From the NCBI GenBank assembly GCA_018713375.1, contig DVOV01000198.1, positions 1 to 9,195 on the forward strand: a stretch of 9,195 nucleotides of DNA, given 5' to 3'. Below the pieces are notes generated by a model, which was not told where the DNA came from, made no database searches, and was given only the letters and a program-made list of their open reading frames with translations. Positions 1 through 5,772 of the stretch are shown in pieces. The stretch is from Candidatus Scatomorpha stercorigallinarum (GTDB taxonomy: Bacteria; Bacillota_A; Clostridia; Oscillospirales; Oscillospiraceae). The first letter of the stretch is position 1, and each line of letters starts with the position of its first letter. A program made the translations under genes and the position numbers.

Positions 1-1457
1 ATGACGGCCTTGGAGCCGGCGGCGATGACCACGCGGTCGAAGTCCTTCGCCGCGGCGAGGATGTCCTCGGCCGTGGCGGCCTTGTTGAGCACTATCTCAA
101 CGCCGAGGGCGCGGCACTCGCGCTCGAGCCACTGGCCGAGGTAGCGGATGTCGTAGCGCCTCGGGGGCGTGGCGGCGTAGAGGGACAGGCCCAGGGTGCG
201 GCCGCGCTTCTCCCAGATGGTGACCTTGTGGCCGCGCAGGGCGCTGACGCGGGCGAACTCCATGCCGGAGGGGCCGGCGCCGATGACGAGGATGCGCTCC
301 GGGTGCTCGCTCTTCACCTCGGTGGGGAGCTTGCCCTCGGCGTTGCGCAGCTCATGCTCGCGGTTGCACTCGTAGTTGCCTATGCAGCCGACCTGCTTGC
401 CCGCCTGGGCCGCGTCGAGACACAGGGCGTTGCAGCCGACGCAGGGGCGGATGCGGTCGTACTCGCCGCGCATGGCCTTGTTGACGAGCTGGGGATCGGC
501 CAGCCACTGGCGGCCGATGACGACGCCGTCAAAGTCGCCGCGCTCGACGACCTCCTCGGCGAGGGTGATGTACTGGCGCATGCCCATGATGACGGGGGCC
601 TTCACGCGGGCCTTGATGTTGCGGCCGAGGTAGTTCCAGTTGCCGAAGGGCACCTCCATGGTGATGAGGGGCACGGTGGAGTCGTGCCAGCCGGCGGTGA
701 TGGAGAAGCAGTCCACAAGGCCGGTCTTGTCGAGGTATTCGCAGATGTCCGCGATGTCGTCGCCGGTGCAGCCGCCCTCGAGCAGGTCGCTGCCGCTCAC
801 GCGCAGCTGCAGGGGGTAGTCGGGGCCGACGGCCTCGCGGATGGCGGTCAGGGTCTCGACCATGAAGCGGTTGCGGTTCTCCATGCTCTGGCAGCCGTAC
901 TCGTCCTCGCGCTTGTTGGTCAGCGGGGACCAGAACTGGCCGTAGAGGTAGCCGGAATTGGTCTCGAGCTCGATGCCGTCGAAGCCGGCCTTCTTGGCGA
1001 TGACGGCGGCCTCGGCCTGCCAGACGACGAACTCCTTTATCTCCTCCACGGTGAGGGCGCGGGGCATCTCGAAGTGGGTGAACTTGCGGGGCACGGCGGA
1101 GGGGCCGACGGCCTCCTGGCCGTCTATCGTGGCGCGCGGCGCGGAGGTGCCGCGGTGCATGATCTGGGCGAAGACCTTGGCGCCGCCCTCGTGGATGGCG
1201 TCCGTGATGGTCCGCAGGGTGGGAACGTACTTCTCATCGGTCAGCAGGGGGACGTTGTGGGCGTGGCGCACCTTGTCCCACTGCATGTTGGCGAAGACGA
1301 TGAGGCCCACGCCGCCCTCGGCCCTGGTGCGGTAGAAGTCCGCGGCCGCCTCGTCGAAGATGCCGTCCACGCAGTGGCCGACGCTCATGGGGGACATGAC
1401 CACGCGGTTCTTGAGCTCGAGGCCGTTGATCTTCATCGGTGTGTAAAGCTTTTTCAT
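1..1457 (-). CDS. FadH/BaiCD/TMADH-type NAD(P)H:flavin oxidoreductase (ene-reductase), 3' end cut by window
   Basis: This is a flavin- and iron-sulfur-dependent oxidoreductase of the 2,4-dienoyl-CoA reductase / BaiCD / 2-enoate reductase / trimethylamine dehydrogenase family. It starts at ATG 1457 (MKKLYTPMKI) behind an AGGGAGAG ribosome binding site. An Old Yellow Enzyme-type FMN barrel covers about residues 1-335, with NRVVMSP at 17-23 and SPLTNKR after the active-site loop. The loop reads ETNSGYL, so the HxxH/HxxN pair of classic OYEs is absent. Tyr170 (SGYL) and His258 (GWHDSTVP) match the FadH catalytic Tyr166 and His252. Four cysteines at 339, 342, 346 and 358 (C-x2-C-x3-C-x11-C) form the family's 4Fe-4S site. 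A nucleotide-binding GAGPSG (393-398) opens the FAD/NAD(P)H domain, and the window ends just after VVIAAGS. 485 codons are visible; relatives are usually about 640-670 residues, so the end is missing. It follows etfA by 16 bases and is the fourth visible gene of the operon. Family is certain from motifs; the substrate is unknown. Confidence 0.93.
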   Translation of the reverse strand, partial: MKKLYTPMKINGLELKNRVVMSPMSVGHCVDGIFDEAAADFYRTRAEGGVGLIVFANMQWDKVRHAHNVPLLTDEKYVPTLRTITDAIHEGGAKVFAQIMHRGTSAPRATIDGQEAVGPSAVPRKFTHFEMPRALTVEEIKEFVVWQAEAAVIAKKAGFDGIELETNSGYLYGQFWSPLTNKREDEYGCQSMENRNRFMVETLTAIREAVGPDYPLQLRVSGSDLLEGGCTGDDIADICEYLDKTGLVDCFSITAGWHDSTVPLITMEVPFGNWNYLGRNIKARVKAPVIMGMRQYITLAEEVVERGDFDGVVIGRQWLADPQLVNKAMRGEYDRIRPCVGCNALCLDAAQAGKQVGCIGNYECNREHELRNAEGKLPTEVKSEHPERILVIGAGPSGMEFARVSALRGHKVTIWEKRGRTLGLSLYAATPPRRYDIRYLGQWLERECRALGVEIVLNKAATAEDILAAAKDFDRVVIAAGSKAV

Positions 1458-1473
1458 AGGACTCTCTCTCCCT

Positions 1474-2484
1474 TTACTTAGAATTGGCGTCCCTGCGCCT
1501 TTCGATCTCCTCCGTGATGGCGGGCACAACGTCCCGGAAGTTTGCCGTGATGCCGTAATGGGAGATGCCGAAGATCGGCGCCGCCCGGTTGAGGTTGATG
1601 CTGGCTATCCTCTTGGCGCCCTGCATGCCGACCCGGTACTGCACGGAGCCGGAGACGGCGACGTTCACGATGAGCTCAGGCTTCACGGTGCTGCCGGACT
1701 GGCCCAGCTGCCGCTCGCGGGGGAGCAGGCCGCTCTCCACCAGCGGGCGGGAGCCCGCGACCTGGCCGCCGAGCGCGGCCGCCAGCCGCCGGAGCAGGTC
1801 CAGATCAGACTCGGTCTTTACACCGCGGCCTCCGGCAATTATAATGGAGGCCTTGTCGAGCTGCGCCCCGCCCGCAGGCTTCGGCGTCTTCTCGAGCAGC
1901 TCCCAGTCGGGGTCGGCCTCGACCTCGACGCGCTCCCTTATGAGGCGGCCGCTGCGGCCGGCCTCCGGCTCCAGGGCCTCGAACACCTTCGGCCGCACCG
2001 TTACCATCTGCGGGCGGCGCTCGGGGATAGCGATGTTGGCAAACACGCTGCCGCCGTAGGCGGGCGTGGTCTGCACGAAGCAGCCGTCCTCGTCGAAGCC
2101 GAGGTCAACGGCGTCCGCGGTGAGGCCCGTGTTGAGGCTCACCATCATCCTGGGCGCGAGGTCGCGCCCCAGGCCCGTCGCCGCGTAGAGCAGGATGGAG
2201 GGCCTGTACTTCTCCGCCAGCTGGGTCAGCGCCCGCTGGCAGGGCCTGGCGCTGTACGAGGCCAGGGCCCCGTGCTCGGCAAGGATGACGGCGTCCGCGC
2301 CGCGGGCGAAGAGCTCGGCCGCGAGCGGCTCCACCTTGTCCCCCAGCAGCACGGCGGTCACTTCCTCGCCGCTGTGCGCGCTCAGCTGCCTGGCCTTGGC
2401 CAGTATCTCGAAAACGGCGGGCTCCAGACGCCCCTCCTGCTGCTCGGCATATACCCATATGCCCCTGTAATTCTCTCCTGCCAT
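1474..2484 (-). CDS. etfA: electron transfer flavoprotein, alpha subunit
   Basis: EtfA pairs with EtfB to form a soluble flavoprotein that moves electrons between flavin dehydrogenases or reductases and other carriers. In many anaerobes the pair bifurcates electrons from NADH. The 336-residue product has normal length. The N-terminal alpha/beta domain is about residues 7-190 (GIWVYAEQ at the start, RGADAVIL near 61, GRDLAPRMM at 106-114, the TPAYGG segment at 140-145). The C-terminal FAD domain runs from about 205, with IIIAGGRG (214-221), SRPLVESG, RQLGQSG (258-264), the conserved VAVSGSVQ (275-282), and APIFGISHYGI near 302-312. Where most EtfA proteins read ADYGIVGD, this one reads SHYGITAN, a departure close to the FAD site. 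It lies 17 bases after etfB and 16 before the flavoenzyme, so it is surely co-transcribed. The sequence alone does not show me whether it is bifurcating. Confidence 0.96.
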   Translation of the reverse strand: MAGENYRGIWVYAEQQEGRLEPAVFEILAKARQLSAHSGEEVTAVLLGDKVEPLAAELFARGADAVILAEHGALASYSARPCQRALTQLAEKYRPSILLYAATGLGRDLAPRMMVSLNTGLTADAVDLGFDEDGCFVQTTPAYGGSVFANIAIPERRPQMVTVRPKVFEALEPEAGRSGRLIRERVEVEADPDWELLEKTPKPAGGAQLDKASIIIAGGRGVKTESDLDLLRRLAAALGGQVAGSRPLVESGLLPRERQLGQSGSTVKPELIVNVAVSGSVQYRVGMQGAKRIASINLNRAAPIFGISHYGITANFRDVVPAITEEIERRRDANSK

Positions 2485-2501
2485 GTCAAAACTCCTTGTG
2501 C

Positions 2502-3287
2502 TCAGATGAGGCCTTCTTTTTCAAGCATGTCCGCGAAGCCCGCAGCGATCTCGGCGGGGCTGCCGGAGAGGAACTCGGTCCCTCCGGAGCTCTTGGGCGG
2601 GGCGAAGACGCGCTTCGTCTCGGAGGGGGAGCCTGCGGTGCCGGTCCTGGCGGGGTCGGCGCCGAGCGCGGCGGCGTCCCAGACGGCCAGCGGCTTTTCC
2701 AGCGCGGCGAGGATGCCGCGGGGCGAGGCGTAGGGCGGCTCGTTTATCCCGTCGCAGACCATGACGGCGGCGGGCAGCTTCACGCGGACCTTCTGGCCGC
2801 AGTCCCTGAGCGCCCTGTCGCAGAAGGCCCAGCCGTCCCGGCACTCCAGGGAGACGGCCTGCGTCACCTGGGGTATGTCGAGGAAGGCGGCCACGGCCGC
2901 GCCCACCTGGGCGGTGTCGCCGTCTGCCGAGTGCTGGCCGAAGAGCAGCAGGTCGAACTGCCCCAGCTTCTTCGCCGCCTCGGAGAGCGTGTAGGCCGTG
3001 GCGAGCGTGTCCGCCCCGCCGAAGGCCCGGTCCGAGAGCAGCACCGCGTCGTCGCAGCCGAGGGCCATCGCCTTGAGCAGCACCTCCCGCGCCTGCGGCG
3101 GACCCATCGTGACGGCCGTGACCCGGCCGCCGTGCGCCGCCTTGAGCTGCATCGCCGCCTCAATGGCGTTCAGGTCCAGGGGGTTTATCACGCTGGCCAC
3201 GCCGTCGCGGCAGAGGTTGCCTGTCTTGGGGTCGAGCTTCACTTCGGTCGTGTCGGGTATCTGCTTCACAAAAACCAGGATGTTCAT
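2502..3287 (-). CDS. etfB: electron transfer flavoprotein, beta subunit
   Basis: EtfB is the partner of EtfA, binding AMP in simple ETFs or a second FAD and NADH in bifurcating ones. The 261-residue product opens with the canonical MNILVFVKQIPDT, which fixes the ATG at 3287. Further landmarks are VINPLDLNAIEAA (33-45), VTAVTMGPPQA (57-67), a GCDDAVLLSD segment (78-86), FGQHSADGDTAQVG (116-129; the DGDTAQVG core is the strongest EtfB signature), and a C-terminal ALEKPLAVWDAAALG. The order etfB-etfA, 17 bases apart, is the usual one. It sits 43 bases downstream of the CaiB/BaiF-family gene. No acyl-CoA dehydrogenase gene, the common Etf partner, is visible in the window; the only visible candidate partner is the 4Fe-4S flavoenzyme downstream. 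Subunit identity is secure; electron donor and acceptor are not. Confidence 0.96.
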   Translation of the reverse strand: MNILVFVKQIPDTTEVKLDPKTGNLCRDGVASVINPLDLNAIEAAMQLKAAHGGRVTAVTMGPPQAREVLLKAMALGCDDAVLLSDRAFGGADTLATAYTLSEAAKKLGQFDLLLFGQHSADGDTAQVGAAVAAFLDIPQVTQAVSLECRDGWAFCDRALRDCGQKVRVKLPAAVMVCDGINEPPYASPRGILAALEKPLAVWDAAALGADPARTGTAGSPSETKRVFAPPKSSGGTEFLSGSPAEIAAGFADMLEKEGLI

Positions 3288-3330
3288 TTCTTCGCGTCTC
3301 CGTACCTTTCCTGCGTATTCCCGCCGGGGC

Positions 3331-4512
3331 TCATATGACTCCCCGGGCGGAGAGGTCCTCTATCTGCTCCTGCGTGTATCCGAGCTTCGAGAGCGTCTCT
3401 GCCGTGTGCTCGCCCTGGCGCGGCGGGAAAAGTTCCGCCTGAGCGGGCGTTTCTGAGAGCTTTATCGGGTTGCCGAGCATCTTCACCGTGCCGTATTCCC
3501 CGCGGGGGTCCGTCATCTCGATGACCATGCCCCTGCTCTTTACCTGGGGGTCCTCCAGCGCCTCGCCGACAGTCGCCACGGGCGACCAGCAGCAGTCCAC
3601 GTCCGCAAGGGCCTCCTTCCACTCGGCAAGCGTCTTGCCGGCAAAGATGCGGGCGAGCTCCGCCTTCATCTCAGCCTGGCAGGAGGGCTCCCTCTGCAGC
3701 CGGGCATACTCCGGGCGGCCCACCGCGTCGCAGAACTTGGCCCAGAGGTGCGCCTCCACGGCGCCGAGGCTGATGCAGCGGCCGTCCGCCGTCTCGTAGA
3801 TGTTGTAGCAGGCGAGCTGGCCGGTGAGTATGCCGCCCTCGGGCTCCGCGTCGCGGCCCTCGGCAAAGCAGCCGCAGACGTTCCACGCGCCGAGGGACAG
3901 CGCCCCGTCGAACATTGCCGTGTCCACGTACTGGCCCTTGCCGCTCTGCCTCGCGCCCATGAGGGCTATCAGTATGCCCATGGCCGCGTAGAGCGCGCCG
4001 CCGGCCACGTCGCCTATCTGCACGCCGGGGATGACGGGCTTCTCGCCCTTGCGGGCCGTGAGGCTCAGGATGCCGGCATAGCTGATATAGTTGATGTCGT
4101 GCCCGGCGCGCAGCCTGTAGGGCCCGTCCTGGCCGAAGCCGGAGATGGAGCAGTAGACAAGGCGCGGGTTTATGCGGCTCAGCGTGTCCCAGCCTATGCC
4201 CAGCCTCTCGGCCACGCCGGGGCGGTACTGCTCGACCACGACGTCCGCGTCCTGCGCCAATTTGTAAAAAATCTCCTTCGCCTCGGTCTCCTTGAGGTTG
4301 AGGCAGATGCTTTTTTTGTTTCGGTTCACCTGGAGATACGGCATGCCGAGGCCGTTCACCCTGGGCAGCGACAGGCGCCAGAGATCGCCGCCCTTGGGCG
4401 GTTCGACCCTGATCACCTCCGCGCCGAAGTCGGCAAGCAGCATCGTGCACAACGGCCCTGGATACATGGTGCTGAGGTCAAGTATCCGGACGCCCTTCAG
4501 CGGAAGTTCCAT
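3331..4512 (-). CDS. CaiB/BaiF (family III CoA transferase) superfamily protein, probably 2-methylacyl-CoA racemase-like
   Basis: This 393-residue cytosolic enzyme acts on acyl-CoA thioesters. The N-terminus (PLKGVRILDLSTMYPGPLC, ADFGAEVIRVEPPKGGD, NRNKKSICLNLK) is diagnostic of the superfamily, as are DVVVEQYRPGV and YCSISGFGQDGPY. The active-site region carries AGHDINY with His138, GDVAGG with Asp168, and LGAVEAH with Glu253. These match His126, Asp156 and Glu241 of Mycobacterium 2-methylacyl-CoA racemase (MCR; human AMACR His122 and Asp152) with identical 30- and 85-residue spacings. In CoA transferases the Asp is kept as nucleophile, but the His in GHD is usually absent. I therefore favour alpha-epimerisation of a branched acyl-CoA, with CoA transfer as the alternative. 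ATG 4512 has a good AAAGGGGG site upstream. It is the first gene of the operon, divergent from the LysR gene. Confidence 0.9.
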   Translation of the reverse strand: MELPLKGVRILDLSTMYPGPLCTMLLADFGAEVIRVEPPKGGDLWRLSLPRVNGLGMPYLQVNRNKKSICLNLKETEAKEIFYKLAQDADVVVEQYRPGVAERLGIGWDTLSRINPRLVYCSISGFGQDGPYRLRAGHDINYISYAGILSLTARKGEKPVIPGVQIGDVAGGALYAAMGILIALMGARQSGKGQYVDTAMFDGALSLGAWNVCGCFAEGRDAEPEGGILTGQLACYNIYETADGRCISLGAVEAHLWAKFCDAVGRPEYARLQREPSCQAEMKAELARIFAGKTLAEWKEALADVDCCWSPVATVGEALEDPQVKSRGMVIEMTDPRGEYGTVKMLGNPIKLSETPAQAELFPPRQGEHTAETLSKLGYTQEQIEDLSARGVI

Positions 4513-4595
4513 TCAAATACCCCCTTTGACCTGCCTGTTTGCCGCCGCTTTTGTGCTGCGGCCATGTGCGGAATGTAAATACAAGATTTGTTCAA

Positions 4596-4624
4596 AAAAT
4601 ATCATAGAAATACTTTTTAGACAA
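4596..4624 (-). promoter_or_regulatory. candidate sigma-70 promoter of the operon, extended -10
   Basis: Read on the minus strand, TTGTCT (4624-4619) is followed after 17 bases by TATTTT (4601-4596). A TGA immediately upstream of the -10 gives the TGn extended -10 form. Each hexamer matches the consensus at four of six positions. Transcription would begin near 4589, leaving a leader of roughly 77 bases before ATG 4512. The surrounding sequence is AT-rich, so chance matches are possible. Confidence 0.42.
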
Positions 4625-4639
4625 TAAACGCCTTCTTTT

Positions 4640-4668
4640 ATGTTATAAATATTCAGTTTCCGCTTCAA
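4640..4668 (-). promoter_or_regulatory. candidate upstream sigma-70 promoter of the operon
   Basis: Read on the minus strand, TTGAAG (4668-4663) and TAACAT (4645-4640) are separated by exactly 17 bases, with four of six matches in each hexamer. Initiation near 4633 would place the direct repeat at 4693-4732 about 60-100 bases upstream, the usual zone for a LysR recognition site. It is an alternative to, or partner of, the downstream candidate. Confidence 0.38.
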
Positions 4669-4691
4669 CATTAGTTTGTTAAATCAAAAAC

Positions 4692-4709
4692 GCAACAATT
4701 GCTGGTTGC
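4692..4709. repeat. inverted repeat GCAAC-N8-GTTGC
   Basis: GCAAC at 4692-4696 is the exact reverse complement of GTTGC at 4705-4709. The right arm is also complementary to CAAC at 4715-4718, so this dyad and the next are mutually overlapping. It may be a half of a compound operator. Confidence 0.5.
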
Positions 4710-4732
4710 ACCATCAACAAATGGTGGCTGGA
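4693..4732. repeat. imperfect tandem direct repeat, 22-base period (candidate operator)
   Basis: Two 18-base units at 4693-4710 and 4715-4732 agree at 14 positions; the first 13 bases (CAACAATTGCTGG versus CAACAAATGGTGG) agree at 11. Unit starts are 22 bases apart, about two helical turns, so bound protein dimers would lie on the same DNA face. Location between lysR and the divergent operon makes a LysR operator the natural reading, but the units are not a textbook T-N11-A box. Confidence 0.55.
4709..4726. repeat. inverted repeat CACCAT-N6-ATGGTG
   Basis: A perfect six-base dyad (4709-4714 and 4721-4726) around the spacer CAACAA shares its first base with the preceding dyad. A run of six T follows at 4733-4738, so as RNA it would resemble a weak terminator on the plus strand. 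No gene lies upstream on that strand, so an operator role is likelier. Confidence 0.5.
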
Positions 4733-4740
4733 TTTTTTAC

Positions 4741-4761
4741 GATAAATTGATTAAACTTATC
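4741..4761. repeat. inverted repeat GATAA-N11-TTATC (candidate regulator site)
   Basis: GATAA (4741-4745) and TTATC (4757-4761) form a perfect dyad with an 11-base spacer, centred about 69 bases before the lysR start. It could be an autoregulatory site for lysR. The AT-rich context raises the chance of coincidence. Confidence 0.4.
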
Positions 4762-4819
4762 ACATGCTGTCGGTCTGTCGAACGCTTCAGCTTCCATTAT
4801 TTAGGAGAGGGGTCTGCTT

Positions 4820-5707
4820 ATGGATATAAATCAGCTTAGATATTTCATTGAAATATGCAAACTCGGCAGCATGTCTAAAGCTGCAAAAGCCCTCAACATA
4901 AGTCCTCAGGGCATAAGCGCCGCCATACGCAGGCTCGAAGACGAACTCATGGCCGACCTCTTCTACCGCTCTGCCAACGGCCTTGAGCTTACAGAGTTTG
5001 GTAAAGGCGTTTACGCCGAGGTCCTTGCCGTCATCGAGCACGTGGATAAGATATATACATTGGGCAAGCTGGAGGCGATGGGCAAGACCAGCATCACCGT
5101 CGCCATCACCATCGGCCGCTTCATGAAGCTGCCGGCCTCTCTTCAAAAGCTGCTGCTCACGCCGCCGGACGAGTTCAGCGTCAGTCTCGTGAATGAATAC
5201 TCCTCCACTTGCATGAACATGGTGCTGAATGACGAGGCCGTGTTCGGGATGGTGTACGGGGTCTGCAGCGAGAAGCGCTTCAACGTGACCGAGCTGGAGA
5301 ACGTGCAGCAGGTGTTCATAGTCAACAAGCACCACCCCCTGGCAAAGAAGGGGAGCATCTACGTCCGGGACCTGGACAACGTCCCCATGCTCATGCCCGA
5401 GAAGCGCACGGTCCCCGGCAAGGCCATAGTGGACCTCTTTGCGAAGAACAACATAAAGCTGAACCTGGCCTACGTCTGCATGGTCCCGCACCAGGCGATA
5501 GACATCGTCACGAAAAACGAGAACCTGGTCGCGCGGACGCTGCGCACCGACATTAGGGAGGAGGACCTGGAGAACATCTGCGTGCTGGACCTGCTGGACT
5601 ACGACTTCACCATGCCCTTCTCGCTAATAACCAAGAAGGGCCGCAAGCTGAGCGTGCACGAGCAGCTTTTCAAGCACCTGATGCTGGACTGCTACCGCGT
5701 GCCGTGA
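4820..5707 (+). CDS. LysR-family transcriptional regulator
   Basis: This DNA-binding regulator of 295 residues has the standard length of the family. The N-terminal winged helix-turn-helix (about residues 1-60) reads MDINQLRYFIEICKLGSMSKAAKALN, ISPQGISAAIRRLEDEL, LFYRSANGLELTEFG, all classic LysR positions. A linker helix follows (about 60-88), then the effector-binding domain (about 90-295), which is more divergent and gives no clue to the ligand. ATG 4820 is supported by AGGAGAGGGG a few bases upstream and by the canonical N-terminus. It is divergent from the racemase-like/etfBA/ene-reductase operon, so it probably controls it in response to a substrate or CoA intermediate. The first 100 or so bases are visibly more AT-rich than the rest of the gene, continuing the composition of the control region. 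Family is certain, target inferred. Confidence 0.95.
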   Translation: MDINQLRYFIEICKLGSMSKAAKALNISPQGISAAIRRLEDELMADLFYRSANGLELTEFGKGVYAEVLAVIEHVDKIYTLGKLEAMGKTSITVAITIGRFMKLPASLQKLLLTPPDEFSVSLVNEYSSTCMNMVLNDEAVFGMVYGVCSEKRFNVTELENVQQVFIVNKHHPLAKKGSIYVRDLDNVPMLMPEKRTVPGKAIVDLFAKNNIKLNLAYVCMVPHQAIDIVTKNENLVARTLRTDIREEDLENICVLDLLDYDFTMPFSLITKKGRKLSVHEQLFKHLMLDCYRVP

Positions 5708-5723
5708 GCGCCTGAGGGCGCGA

Positions 5724-5755
5724 AAAGGCCCCCGCCGATTTCGGCGGGGGCCTTT
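5724..5755. terminator. bidirectional intrinsic terminator
   Basis: A perfect 15-bp stem (AAAGGCCCCCGCCGA at 5724-5738, its complement at 5741-5755) with a nominal two-base loop sits between the stop codons of lysR (5707) and the convergent kinase gene (5773). The GC core is flanked by A/T so that both strands end in a U-rich tract: TTTCTGTTTG on plus, CCTTTTC on minus. It should stop transcription of both genes. Confidence 0.92.
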
Positions 5756-5772
5756 CTGTTTGTTCGGTTTTC

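Larger units (their letters stand above)
4513..4819. other. divergent intergenic control region
   Basis: This is a 307-base AT-rich gap between two divergent start codons, in strong contrast to the GC-rich coding sequence around it. I see no convincing small gene in it. It holds two candidate minus-strand promoters for the racemase-like/etf operon, a near-perfect tandem repeat with interleaved inverted repeats at 4692-4732, a separate dyad at 4741-4761, and a strong AGGAGAGGGG ribosome binding site for lysR at about 4803-4812. No clear plus-strand promoter for lysR was found by eye. Divergent placement is typical of LysR regulators that control the neighbouring operon and often themselves. 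Confidence 0.75.

Noticed and set aside
228..1481. A 417-codon plus-strand open frame opposite the flavoenzyme gene
   Set aside because: Its translation is low-complexity Ala/Gly/Val/Leu/His-rich with no family motif, as expected antisense to a GC-rich gene. The minus strand has a complete motif set.
1558..2733. Long plus-strand frames opposite etfA and etfB (also 2496-3338)
   Set aside because: They lie antisense to unmistakable Etf genes, are rich in Arg/Ala/Gly/Leu, and have no recognisable domain or sensible start context.
3748..4578. A 276-codon plus-strand frame across the racemase-like gene and its start
   Set aside because: It is an antisense shadow of a well-supported gene and lacks family motifs.
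4637..4649. TTTAT-GTT-ATAAA dyad in the intergenic region
   Set aside because: It is short and purely AT in an AT-rich context and overlaps a candidate -10, so I treat it as chance.
4709..4738. Terminator reading of the CACCAT/ATGGTG dyad followed by six T
   Set aside because: The stem is only six pairs, the T run starts six bases after it, and no plus-strand transcript enters from upstream.
4787..5491. A minus-strand frame of 234 codons inside lysR
   Set aside because: The plus strand encodes a full-length LysR protein with a canonical N-terminus; the antisense product is His/Val/Leu-rich without motifs.
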